Below are positions 8,264 through 16,466 of a stretch of 36,920 nucleotides of DNA, in pieces. The DNA lies in the NCBI GenBank assembly GCA_018816555.1, contig JAHIVT010000110.1:1-36920 (forward strand). The letters are read 5' to 3'. The first letter of the stretch is position 1. Each line of letters opens with the position of its first letter. A program made the translations under genes and the position numbers. The notes below the pieces were generated by a model. That model ran no database searches, was not told the origin of the DNA, and saw only the letters and a list, made by a program, of their open reading frames with translations. This DNA comes from Pseudomonadota bacterium (GTDB lineage Bacteria > Desulfobacterota > Desulfobulbia > Desulfobulbales > SURF-16).

Positions 8264-8511
8264 GCTCGGGAAAAAGAAACGCACGGGAAAATTTTTCTGT
8301 CTGCAGGCTGCTTTCCGTGCATTGCTGCTGCCGTTCCATGGAAACAGAGCACGGAGGTTTTCCCGGATGCCTGGGGGCTTGCCGGTGGGCAATTTTTTCC
8401 CGGTCGGTGTCAGGGAAAATGATGTTTTTGCCACCCATGGGGCAATTACCTGTGTGGCAGATGTTGAATAACTGACTTTATGATTATTTTTTTGACTGAT
8501 GGGGATAGGGA
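8264..8511 (+). promoter_or_regulatory. Structured leader of the lipoprotein cluster
   Basis: Within the 557-bp gap between rpoZ and the first lipoprotein gene, CCGTGC at 8315-8320 can pair with GCACGG at 8281-8286 (extended by GAAA/TTTC) or with GCACGG at 8349-8354. The second hairpin also contains the palindrome TTCCATGGAA. The two hairpins exclude each other. A terminator-like hairpin follows at 8379-8398. A further hairpin lies just upstream (AAATGcAATG at 8238-8247 with CATTaCATTT at 8254-8263), overlapping the -12 region. Together this looks like an attenuator-type leader or a small RNA. It matches no riboswitch class I can name. No gene is seen in 8034-8227. Confidence 0.35.
8379..8398 (+). 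terminator. Terminator-like hairpin in leader
   Basis: TTGCC (8379-8383), a GGTG loop and GGCAA (8388-8392) are followed directly by six T. The stem is short (5 bp), so termination may be partial or conditional. It lies 114 bp before the first lipoprotein start codon. Confidence 0.4.
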
Positions 8512-8712
8512 ATGAAAATAATGGTGATCGGCTTGTGTCTGTTTTGTCTGAGCGGCTGCGCCACTGTGACGGAAATGAGTGCGCGGGTTAATGAAGAAAT
8601 TGATTCCTATCTGGCCCAAAAAGAAAAAGCAGACTATGTGCAAGTGGTCTATCCTGCGGAATTGCGCCAGTACGGGAAAGAACAACAAGATGCAGCCAGT
8701 CCTGCCCCGTGA
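8512..8712 (+). CDS. Small lipoprotein of unknown function
   Basis: A 66-residue protein with a short signal peptide and the lipobox LSGC, giving acylated Cys16. The mature part (about 50 residues) is charged and predicted helical, with the segment VNEEIDSYLAQKEKADYVQVVYPAEL. A GGGGATAGGGA stretch before the ATG supplies the ribosome binding site. It is the first gene of a plus-strand set of five exported proteins and may be a small partner of the FlgO-like proteins. I do not recognise a family. The lipobox, start signal and gene order make it likely to be real despite its size. Confidence 0.65.
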   Translation: MKIMVIGLCLFCLSGCATVTEMSARVNEEIDSYLAQKEKADYVQVVYPAELRQYGKEQQDAASPAP

Positions 8713-8814
8713 CACCATAACAGCTGCAAAGACGCAGAAGCTGCCTGGCAATGTGCACAGTGATGCATTGTGGCTGTATGGCAGGGCGAATATTTGCTGA
8801 TAATGAGGCGAAAA

Positions 8815-9594
8815 ATGAGATACGCATCCAGTGTTTTCTTGGCTATGGTGTTCGGGTTTATTGCCCTTGGTGCGGCAGGCAATGCGGCGGCAGGGGATGA
8901 ATACTCAATGACCACGGGATACGGCTACAACTATCCCCATCAGGTCCCGGGCGATTATGTGTACCGCACCGGCAGGGTTTTGGCGCCCAGGGAGGAGCCT
9001 TCGACCTGGTGGACGGACCTGCAGAGTTTGTTAACCAGAAAAACCCTGCCCGGGCCTCCTCAGCCTGTCCCGGCCGAGGAGGCCGCTGAGTTGAAGCTAA
9101 AGGTACGGGAACTTACCCAGCAGCTGATGGATCATGCCAGAGAGCCCTTTGGCGATCAGTACCGGATTATTGTCAGTACCTTTGTCAATCTCAATCAGCT
9201 CTATAAGACTTCCGGTCTGGGCCGGGTAATGGCCGAGCAGATGATCAGCGAATTCCAGCGGGCAGGTATCGAGGTGGTTGAGGTGCGGATGACGCCGTCC
9301 ATCCAGATCACCGAAGGTTATGGTGAGTACGGTCTGTCCCGGGACATGGCCCAGCTCAGCTATGTGCAGGATGCCCAGGCTGTGGTGGTGGGAACCTATA
9401 CCATCAGCGACGGCCAGGTCATGGTCAATGCCCGGCTGCTGCAGCAGAGTGACGGCTCTGTCCTGTCAAGCGGGTCCATTGTTTTTGTGGCAAACAGGCT
9501 TGTGCAGGGATTCATGCAGGATGAGGCCATGCCCCCCAGAAGGGGAACAGTTGTCGAGCTGCATAATTTTGCAGAGATCACGCCAAAAGAATAA
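8815..9594 (+). CDS. Exported FlgO-domain protein
   Basis: The start at 8815 is chosen because GAGG lies 6 nt upstream and gives a clean signal peptide (about residues 1-28, ending AGNAAAG). Upstream in-frame ATGs at 8803 and 8770 are less likely. The 260-residue protein has a Pro-rich linker and then a C-terminal domain of about 150 residues. The domain runs YRIIVSTFVNLNQLYKTSGLG, a helix, a GIEVVEVR strand, LSRDMAQL, QAVVVGTYT and VMVNARLL. This resembles the FlgO domain of outer-membrane proteins linked to flagella in Vibrio. There is no lipobox Cys, so it is probably periplasmic. It is paralogous to the gene at 10087. Its role here is unknown, and no flagellar gene is adjacent. Confidence 0.75.
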   Translation: MRYASSVFLAMVFGFIALGAAGNAAAGDEYSMTTGYGYNYPHQVPGDYVYRTGRVLAPREEPSTWWTDLQSLLTRKTLPGPPQPVPAEEAAELKLKVRELTQQLMDHAREPFGDQYRIIVSTFVNLNQLYKTSGLGRVMAEQMISEFQRAGIEVVEVRMTPSIQITEGYGEYGLSRDMAQLSYVQDAQAVVVGTYTISDGQVMVNARLLQQSDGSVLSSGSIVFVANRLVQGFMQDEAMPPRRGTVVELHNFAEITPKE

Positions 9595-9614
9595 GTTGAG
9601 CCGGGAGAAAAGGA

Positions 9615-9992
9615 ATGTGGCGTAAAAAAGCAGATTTGACCTGCGGAAAACAGCTCGGGTCCGGCTGGCAAATGGTTGTGCTGCCCTTGTTGTTACTTAA
9701 AATCGTTCTGGTGGCGCTGGCTGGGGTGATGGTCCTTTTGTCTGCCGGTGGCTGCTCACTGCTGCCGCCAAAGCACGAGGAGCCGCCCAGGCAAAGTGCC
9801 GGCTTGAAGGCGCTGGATGAACACGCCTGGAGCTGTTACGAACGGGGTCTGGAATATATGGACCAGTCCCGCTACGAACTGGCCCGGCAGCAGTTCTCCC
9901 TTGCCGCCTCCTCGGCGGTTTCCAAGACACTTTATGAAGATGCCCTTGACGGTATGCACCGGGCCGAGCAGATCATCCGTCAGCAGCGTTGA
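9615..9992 (+). CDS. Lipoprotein with short helical (TPR-like) domain
   Basis: This 125-residue protein has an unusually long N-terminal region before the hydrophobic core (residues 20-42) and a lipobox LSAGGC with Cys47. The mature part (LKALDEHAWSCYERGLEYMDQSRYELARQQFSLAA) looks like one TPR-type helix pair, followed by another helix. A start at 9615 is supported by GGGAG 8 nt upstream; the alternative ATG at 9672 has no good ribosome site. It lies between the two FlgO-like genes, 20 bp after the first. TPR-like lipoproteins often scaffold envelope complexes, but no specific function can be given. Confidence 0.7.
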   Translation: MWRKKADLTCGKQLGSGWQMVVLPLLLLKIVLVALAGVMVLLSAGGCSLLPPKHEEPPRQSAGLKALDEHAWSCYERGLEYMDQSRYELARQQFSLAASSAVSKTLYEDALDGMHRAEQIIRQQR

Positions 9993-10086
9993 TTTCGCTG
10001 TTGACGAAGATTGTCCCCGCGGACTGATGCTGTTGCGGCCTTGCCCGGCGATGATAGCCGTTGGTTAAAAGGAAGAAGGAAAAGAG

Positions 10087-10683
10087 ATGAAAATGACAAC
10101 CCGCCCCCTGTGGAAGGCCTTTTTTCTCCTCATAGCCGCTGCCATGCTGGTAGCCGGCTGCGCCGCTCCCAAGCGTGGCAGTACGGTTTCCGTGCTCAGC
10201 CCTGATTTTTTCGGTTTCGGTGACGACCTGGCCAGACAGCTGGTGGCCAATCGGCAGGACGGCAGAAAAAGCGGCGAGCGACTCATTCTCACCACCTTTG
10301 TCAACCTGGACGACCTCTATGAAACATCGGGATTCGGCCGTACCCTGACCGAGGCGCTTTCCACCAGCCTGTTCAAGCAGGGATTCGGAATTGCTGAAAT
10401 CAGAAAGGCCCCCGGCCTCTATGTGAAAAGTAAAAGCGGTGAGCTGACCCTGACCCGGGACGCCTCTCTCATTGCCCAGAAACAGGAGGCCCAGGCGATT
10501 GTTGCCGGAACCTATTCGCTTACCCCGACCACGGTTATCGTCAATGTCCGGATGATTGACGCCGGTTCGTCGGATGTAATTTCGGTCGGCGCCCTTGAAC
10601 TGCAGAGAAGCGCCAATATCAATTATCTGCTGGCGGAGAGAAAAGGGGCGGTGGCTGGGCCGATGTCGGCCTATGAACGGTAA
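10087..10683 (+). CDS. FlgO-family lipoprotein
   Basis: The 198-residue protein has a signal peptide ending in the lipobox VAGC (Cys25). The mature region repeats the pattern of the protein at 8815: LILTTFVNLDDLYETSGFGRTL, a GIAEIR strand, LTRDASL, QAIVAGTYS and TTVIVNVRMID. The two are clear paralogues, this one lipid-anchored and the other not. FlgO proteins in Vibrio sit in the outer membrane and affect the sheathed flagellum; here the role is unknown. GGAAAAGAG precedes the ATG. The gap to the next gene is 58 bp, so all five genes are probably one transcription unit. Confidence 0.78.
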   Translation: MKMTTRPLWKAFFLLIAAAMLVAGCAAPKRGSTVSVLSPDFFGFGDDLARQLVANRQDGRKSGERLILTTFVNLDDLYETSGFGRTLTEALSTSLFKQGFGIAEIRKAPGLYVKSKSGELTLTRDASLIAQKQEAQAIVAGTYSLTPTTVIVNVRMIDAGSSDVISVGALELQRSANINYLLAERKGAVAGPMSAYER

Positions 10684-10741
10684 AACGCATTCATCCGGCT
10701 GCCGGAGTTTTGCGGCCCGGCATTGCGGAAGAGGAGAGGGT

Positions 10742-11368
10742 ATGCTGCGTTATTTTATGATTTTTCTGCTGCTGTTATCCGGCTGTGCCGGCCATTCCGC
10801 CGGGCAGCCGGAGGTGGAAACCGGCTCACCGGTGGTCTATATCCATCCCCTGGTGACCACGGCCGTAGATCTGAGCAGGGCATCGGTGGCGGTGTTGCCT
10901 TTTCTCGTGCCGGACGGCATGGAGGCGGGCCAGGGCGAGCGCGTGGCCGTTCTTTTTCAAGATGTGCTGTTGGGCAAACAGGCCTTTCAGACGGTAAAAT
11001 TACCCAACCGGCATTACGGTTCGCTGGCTGAGGCCGTGGCTATTGCCGGTGAAGCGGGTACGGACCTGGTGCTGGCCGGCAGGATCAAGTATATCCTCTC
11101 CGGCACCAGTCTGGGCGGCTCCCGGGTGGAGCTGAGCGTTCGGGTCATTGACGTGCGGAGCGGCGATACGGTCTGGTATATCGAGCAGGCCATGGACCAG
11201 AAGATGGATCACCCGGATGTTTCCCTGGCCCACCGGCTCGGTTCCGTGTTCTCCAGCCAGCCTGTGCGGGAATCGGCCGGGGCGCCGACTGCGGACAACA
11301 TGCTGGTGCATATTGCCGTGGATATGGCCGATGTCATGGCCGGGGCGCGTTACGTGGCCAAAAAATAA
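10742..11368 (+). CDS. Lipoprotein with CsgG/TolB-N-like fold, unknown role
   Basis: The start at 10742 is preferred to the upstream in-frame ATG at 10595 because it has GGAGAGGG just before it and gives a compact signal peptide with lipobox LSGC (Cys15). The 208-residue protein contains a domain with SVAVLPFLVP, RVAVLFQDVLL, DLVLAGRIKYIL, VELSVRVIDVRSGDTVWYI and a C-terminal helix. That strand pattern is typical of CsgG/PelC/TolB-N-like outer-membrane lipoproteins that sense or assemble envelope complexes. This is inferred from pattern, not a named family match. It closes the lipoprotein cluster and is followed by the CACAGAG palindrome facing purA. Confidence 0.72.
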   Translation: MLRYFMIFLLLLSGCAGHSAGQPEVETGSPVVYIHPLVTTAVDLSRASVAVLPFLVPDGMEAGQGERVAVLFQDVLLGKQAFQTVKLPNRHYGSLAEAVAIAGEAGTDLVLAGRIKYILSGTSLGGSRVELSVRVIDVRSGDTVWYIEQAMDQKMDHPDVSLAHRLGSVFSSQPVRESAGAPTADNMLVHIAVDMADVMAGARYVAKK

Positions 11369-11375
11369 CTCATTC

Positions 11376-11461
11376 TCCACCACAGAGCCCACAGAGATCA
11401 CAGAGAAATATATTTTATTACGGTCTGTTAGCTCTGTGGGCTCTGTGCTCTCTGTGGTGAA
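11376..11461. repeat. Palindrome of 9-nt CACAGAG units; likely bidirectional terminator
   Basis: Each arm has three NNCACAGAG units spaced exactly 9 nt: 11379-11405 on the plus strand, and as CTCTGTG on the facing arm at 11432-11459. They are separated by an AT-rich loop (AAATATATTTTATTA). The element lies between convergent genes (the lipoprotein at 10742 and purA), so a transcript from either side would form a long hairpin. CACAGAG palindromes of this kind occur dispersed in many deltaproteobacterial genomes. Confidence 0.8.
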
Positions 11462-11482
11462 TTTTCAGTATTTACGAACCCC

Positions 11483-12838
<1,356 letters not shown>

Positions 12839-12877
12839 TTAGCCAAAGAGTCCCGAAAAGTCAATGCGCCAAGCTGC

Positions 12878-12928
12878 TTGACACGAAAAATCAAATACCG
12901 TAGATTGGCATTGTCCTCCGGAGAGGAC
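12878..12928 (+). promoter_or_regulatory. Sigma-70 promoter with 5' hairpin upstream of tat genes
   Basis: TTGACA (12878-12883), 17 nt and TAGATT (12901-12906) form a near-consensus promoter. Close to the expected transcript start is a perfect 6-bp hairpin, GTCCTC/GAGGAC (12913-12918, 12923-12928) with a CGGA loop. This would give the tat mRNA a 5' stem. The leader to the tatB-like ATG would be about 113 nt. Confidence 0.65.
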
Positions 12929-13025
12929 GTGATTCGGAATGCACATGTTTTCCAGGCATAAGAATGAGTGTCTGAGTCTGCTAACCTCGCCTTTAGCGTA
13001 AATCTTAACCTTATCATCAGCTATT

Positions 13026-13406
13026 ATGTTTGGCATTGGTCTCCCTGAATTTATTCTGATCCTGGCCCTGGCCTTGATTGTCGTCGGTCCGGAAAAATTG
13101 CCGGATCTTGCCAAAACTCTCGCCAAGCAGCTCATGGAGCTGAAAAAGACGGCAAGCGCACTGCAAGACTCTTTGAAGGAAGAGTTGAAGGAGGCTGAGC
13201 GGACGGTAGAGGAGAGTGAGCAACTCAAGGAGGGCAAGGTTGCCGCCTTGCCCGAGGGAGAAAAGGACGAGGCAGGGAACCTGGAAGATGTCCATCCGGT
13301 GATTGATATCGAGGCCCGTCCGACTGAGGCTGTTTACCGGGAGGCGGTCAAGGCTGCGACCCCGGAGGCCGATGAGGCAACAGAACAGGCGGAAAAGAAG
13401 AGCTGA
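13026..13406 (+). CDS. tatB: Sec-independent translocase TatA/TatB-family protein, TatB-like
   Basis: The Tat system exports folded proteins bearing twin-arginine signals. The 126-residue protein starts with MFGIGLPEFILILALALIVVGPEKLPDLAKTLAK (residues 1-34, one membrane segment at about 5-22, then a Gly-Pro hinge and an amphipathic helix). A long charged tail with many Glu and Lys follows. The length and tail favour TatB, the Glu at the N-terminal end of the membrane segment also fits, and it is directly coupled to tatC. A separate TatA is not in the window. No clear Shine-Dalgarno precedes the ATG. The stop overlaps the tatC start by one base (TGATG). The TatA versus TatB call is not certain. 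Confidence 0.85.
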   Translation: MFGIGLPEFILILALALIVVGPEKLPDLAKTLAKQLMELKKTASALQDSLKEELKEAERTVEESEQLKEGKVAALPEGEKDEAGNLEDVHPVIDIEARPTEAVYREAVKAATPEADEATEQAEKKS

Positions 13407-14152
13407 TGAGCCCCCTGGCCGACCATTTCGGTGATCATCTCAAAGAGTTGCGGCGCCGGGTCAGCATCGCCTTTGCCGCTGTGGTTCTCTGTTCGCTCGC
13501 CGCCTATTTTTTTTCCAGCCAGCTGGCCAGATTTCTGGTGGTGCCGCTCTTTCGGGCCAGCCCTGATCTGTCATCCCTGGTCTATACCAATCTCACCGAA
13601 GCCTTTGTCAGTTATCTGAAGATTTCCCTGCTGGTCGGGCTGATTGTTGCTTTTCCTGTCATGCTTTATGAGGCATGGGCCTTTGTCTCGCCCGGACTGC
13701 ATAAACATGAAAAGAAGGTCGGCCTTACCGTTGTTTTCTGGGCCACCCTGCTTTTTGGTTTCGGCGTCTGCTTTGCCTATTTCGTCGTCATGCCCCATGC
13801 TCTCAAGTTTCTAATGAGTTTTGCCGGCGACAATCTCCAGGCCCTGCCCAAACTAGATTCCTACCTGACCTTTGTTATCCGCGCCTCACTGGCCTTCGGA
13901 CTGTCCTTTGAGATTCCTTTTCTCATGGTTGCGGCAGGCAAAACCGGACTGGTGCCGCGGACCTATTTCTCCAGGCAGCGTAAATACTTTTACATGGCTA
14001 TTCTGGTTCTCGCCTTTCTGCTGGCAGCAGGAGACATGGTCTCCACATTGCTGCTGGCCCTGCCGCTTTTCGTCCTCTATGAAACCGGCATCCTGGTGAT
14101 GCGGGTTTTCAGCCGCAAGGCAGCTGATACAGGAAACAAGGCAAAAGACTGA
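13406..14152 (+). CDS. tatC: Sec-independent protein translocase TatC
   Basis: TatC is the six-helix inner-membrane receptor for twin-arginine signal peptides. The 248-residue length fits. Family motifs are visible: DHLKELRRRV near the N-terminus (cytoplasmic signal-binding face), FVSPGLHKHEKK after the second helix pair, FAYFVVMPHALKF, and SFEIPFLM with AAGDMVS toward the end. Hydrophobic stretches are spaced for six membrane helices. It starts within the stop of the tatB-like gene, so the two are translationally coupled. It converges on the radical SAM gene, separated by a hairpin with an A-run that would terminate the opposite transcript. Confidence 0.96.
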   Translation: MSPLADHFGDHLKELRRRVSIAFAAVVLCSLAAYFFSSQLARFLVVPLFRASPDLSSLVYTNLTEAFVSYLKISLLVGLIVAFPVMLYEAWAFVSPGLHKHEKKVGLTVVFWATLLFGFGVCFAYFVVMPHALKFLMSFAGDNLQALPKLDSYLTFVIRASLAFGLSFEIPFLMVAAGKTGLVPRTYFSRQRKYFYMAILVLAFLLAAGDMVSTLLLALPLFVLYETGILVMRVFSRKAADTGNKAKD

Positions 14153-14204
14153 AAAACCCTTGCCTGATGCCGTTGTTTTCTGCCGTGGCTGCGCGGCAAT
14201 GGGG
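14152..14204 (-). terminator. Intrinsic terminator of the radical SAM gene
   Basis: On the minus strand a bulged stem (CCC-A-TTGCC pairing with GGCAAGGG, outer arms at 14204-14195 and 14164-14157) encloses a small inner GCCG/CGGC stem. It is followed directly by a T-run, the plus-strand A-run at 14152-14156. It begins right after the radical SAM stop codon at 14211. Confidence 0.6.
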
Positions 14205-14210
14205 AGCGTG

Positions 14211-15218
14211 TCATGTACTCTTCAGTTCCTGTTTCAAAAGACAGCAGGAAATGCGGTAAAGTGGTTTCCCCTGTTCATCATAGCCGATATTACCCGGCTG
14301 CAGCAGCTTGTTCATTACGCATCCCTCAGCGATATCAAGAGTGAAAAATCGGTCTTCGGTCAGTCCCGTATTTTTCACCAGTCTGTTGTCTTCGATGGTA
14401 AAGGCGTGCACCGGGAAATCCTCGCATAGAGGACACTGGTAAACCCGGCCGTTGGGAAAGATAAAGTAGTTTTCCGCCACCCGTCCGGCGCAGGCAAATT
14501 CTTCCCCTTCGGCCAGGAAGACCTTGGGGAAAATGACATGGATGCCCAGTGCTGCGGCCTTTTGCGCCACCGCGGGAATCACGGCCAGCCATTCTTCCGG
14601 GGTGAGTTGCAGGTTGTCCTTGGTGTAGCCGGCGGACTTTCCTCTGATGCCGATGACCTGGATGAAAAAGCGCCTGACGCCCAGTTCCTTGAGCAGCGCC
14701 GGCATCAGGTGCAGGTGCTCGATATTAATCCGGCTTACCGTGTAAATGAGGCTGACATTAAACCCCATGGCCACCGCATTCCTGATGTTGGCGGTGCAGG
14801 CGGCAAACACCCCTTTGCCGCGGATGGGATCATTGATCTCCGCTGTCGGGCCGTCAAGGCTGAAACTGATGACAGCATCCCCGGGGCTGATGTTGTCCAG
14901 CAGGTTATGGAATAAAAAGCCGTTGCTGTCCACGGTCACGGTCTGATAGCCAAGCTGCCTGGCCGTTTTGATGCCAGCCGCCAGATCCGGGTGCAGGGTG
15001 GGCTCTCCGCCTAAAAAAATAAGATTGGTCTCCCTGGCCGGATCAAAAAAAAGCCGCAGCCACTTCTCTATGGTTTCCAGCTGGACAGTGGCAGTGCCAT
15101 GCTGCTCCGGATTGATATAACAGTGGCGACAGGAGAGGTTGCAGGCGGTGAGGATGTGGAAAAAAACATTCCGCTCCCTGGGTTTAAAGCCGACTGTCCT
15201 GGCGGTTAAATTGGTCAT
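14211..15218 (-). CDS. Radical SAM protein with SPASM-like C-terminus
   Basis: The N-terminus has the radical SAM cluster motif C26-NLS-C30-RH-C33. FLGGEPTLHPD follows (GGE motif for SAM binding), and then TVDSNGFL and FSLDGPTAEINDPIRG, which are typical of the SPASM/twitch type. The C-terminal third has more cysteines (FACAGR, YQCPLCEDFP, EGCVMN, ISCC), consistent with one or two extra Fe-S clusters. The 335-residue length is normal. Such enzymes modify peptides, build cofactors or activate partners. No obvious substrate peptide gene is on the same strand nearby; the 37-codon ORF at 15561 is divergent and has a membrane segment. AAGGA precedes the ATG. The substrate is unknown. Confidence 0.88.
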   Translation of the reverse strand: MTNLTARTVGFKPRERNVFFHILTACNLSCRHCYINPEQHGTATVQLETIEKWLRLFFDPARETNLIFLGGEPTLHPDLAAGIKTARQLGYQTVTVDSNGFLFHNLLDNISPGDAVISFSLDGPTAEINDPIRGKGVFAACTANIRNAVAMGFNVSLIYTVSRINIEHLHLMPALLKELGVRRFFIQVIGIRGKSAGYTKDNLQLTPEEWLAVIPAVAQKAAALGIHVIFPKVFLAEGEEFACAGRVAENYFIFPNGRVYQCPLCEDFPVHAFTIEDNRLVKNTGLTEDRFFTLDIAEGCVMNKLLQPGNIGYDEQGKPLYRISCCLLKQELKST

Positions 15219-15284
15219 GGCACGTCCTTCTGTTGCTTATGCTAAAGTTTGCCTTCTCTTTTTGTCGTTGTGAGTGCAGGTTCA

Positions 15285-15313
15285 TATAAACCCTTAATGA
15301 GGCATCTTTTCAA
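15285..15313 (-). promoter_or_regulatory. Sigma-70 promoter candidate for the radical SAM gene
   Basis: On the minus strand TTGAAA (15313-15308), 17 nt and TTTATA (15290-15285) lie about 70 bp before the radical SAM start codon. In the remaining 15314-15476 stretch of this 342-bp gap I see no gene or clear repeat. Confidence 0.5.
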
Positions 15314-15476
15314 GTGATATTGCCAGAGGTGTCTGGTGGATGAATGCAAGAGCAGAGGGTGATCGCTTCAGCGGCAGAAAATTTTCGATGGCCCGGGTTC
15401 AGGTGTTGGCCGCATCTCCTGCTGGCTAGGCTGTAAGCTGCTGAAAAGCAGAAACAAATTTGTCCATGGATTCGAG

Positions 15477-15504
15477 TTGCTATTTCCGTTGAATAGAGTA
15501 AATT
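15477..15504 (+). promoter_or_regulatory. Weak promoter candidate for the 37-codon gene
   Basis: TTGCTA (15477-15482), 16 nt and TAAATT (15499-15504) occur about 55 bp before the small ORF. The match is moderate. The presence of a strong ribosome site and terminator makes a local promoter plausible. Confidence 0.3.
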
Positions 15505-15560
15505 AATTTGCCCAGTTCAATGATAAGGCAAGTTCAGACATCAAATATGGAGGAGAGAAC

Positions 15561-15674
15561 ATGAGCGGACATGGAGATGGACACCACGCAGAAGACACCA
15601 CTGTTCCAATGAAGGTTGGTATTTTCCTTATTTGTACCTTTGCCATTATTGCATTGATAGCCATCCTGACATAA
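15561..15674 (+). CDS. Small His-rich single-pass membrane protein (37 aa)
   Basis: GGAGGAGAG lies 3-11 nt before the ATG, an excellent ribosome binding site. The peptide has a short hydrophilic N-terminus, MSGHGDGHHAEDTT, with four His and several acidic residues. One membrane helix follows (KVGIFLICTFAIIALIAIL), and the end comes almost directly after it. A strong terminator follows 75 bp later, so this is a single-gene unit. The size and layout recall small accessory subunits of respiratory membrane complexes (for example CcoQ-like peptides), and the His could bind metal. That is only analogy. No such complex is encoded nearby. Confidence 0.75.
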   Translation: MSGHGDGHHAEDTTVPMKVGIFLICTFAIIALIAILT

Positions 15675-15748
15675 CAGCGGCAGGGACGGTTGACTCTGTC
15701 GCCGTCGGGCTGGCTTTCACCGCAGCAGTGGGAAAATGGAATACTTTG

Positions 15749-15786
15749 AAACCGGACATTGCGCAGCCTGTCATGTCCGGTTTTTT
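15749..15786 (+). terminator. Strong intrinsic terminator
   Basis: AAACCGGACAT (15749-15759) pairs perfectly with ATGTCCGGTTT (15773-15783) around a 13-nt loop. The descending arm runs into six T (15781-15786). It ends the 37-codon transcription unit and lies 23 bp before the end of the convergent deaminase gene. Confidence 0.92.
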
Positions 15787-15808
15787 ATATGGGGATTGTT
15801 TACAGGTC

Positions 15809-16315
15809 CTATGACTGGCTGAGAGTGTATTGGGTCAGATAACTATCCTGCCAGTAACTGTGCGCGGGGTTTTGGAAAAACTCTTTGAACAGAGCCAGGC
15901 TTTCGCTGCGCAGTACGTGGGGGATGACCTCTATATTTGCCTGGGTATAGAGAGGCGTGAGTCCTGTCCGGGAGAGTCCGGTACCGCCGCCCATGGCATC
16001 TTCATAGGCATAGACGATTGTCCGAATCCGGCTGAGCAGCAGGGCGGCATAGCACATGAGGCAAGGCTCCATGGTGCAGTATGCAGTGAGCCGGGCCGGG
16101 TTGATATCCGGCCTGGAGGCAAATAAATATCGCAGTGCGATGATTTCAGCATGGTCGAGTTCGTTTCTGGATTGTGCCGTGCTGTTGAGTCTTCTGCCTC
16201 GTGCCACCACTTCGTTGTCGCAGACCAGGACGCACCCTACCGGGAATTCATTTTCTGCCAGGGCGTTCCGGGCCTCCTGTAACGCCTGTTTCATGAAATG
16301 TTCGTGATTTGTCAT
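15809..16315 (-). CDS. Nucleoside/tRNA deaminase of the TadA family
   Basis: This is a cytidine/adenosine deaminase-fold zinc enzyme of 168 residues. The zinc site and proton shuttle are clear: H55-A-E57 and P84-C85-LM-C88. The N-terminal FMKQALQEA and FPVGCVLV patterns match TadA, which converts A34 to inosine in tRNA-Arg. However, the usual DPTAHAEI context reads NELDHAEI, and the C-terminal region (DAMGGGTGL) differs from standard TadA, so a nucleoside or other small-molecule substrate is possible. GAGGA precedes the ATG at good spacing. It is a single minus-strand gene, divergent from the dGTPase-like gene. Confidence 0.82.
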   Translation of the reverse strand: MTNHEHFMKQALQEARNALAENEFPVGCVLVCDNEVVARGRRLNSTAQSRNELDHAEIIALRYLFASRPDINPARLTAYCTMEPCLMCYAALLLSRIRTIVYAYEDAMGGGTGLSRTGLTPLYTQANIEVIPHVLRSESLALFKEFFQNPAHSYWQDSYLTQYTLSQS

Positions 16316-16466
16316 CCGGGTTCCTCGGGGATAAATGGAAAATCACAGCTTAATAGCAGGCGGACGGCGCGTCAACCGGTATGAGGCTGCGGACATATAA
16401 AATTGCGAGAGCTGCTTGCGCAGCATACAGATGGTTGCGAGTGTTTCACTGTGTCGGCCTGCATTG

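Noticed and set aside
10595-10741. Upstream start for the lipoprotein at 10742
   Set aside because: It would overlap the preceding FlgO-like gene and bury the signal peptide; GGAGAGGG sits right before 10742.
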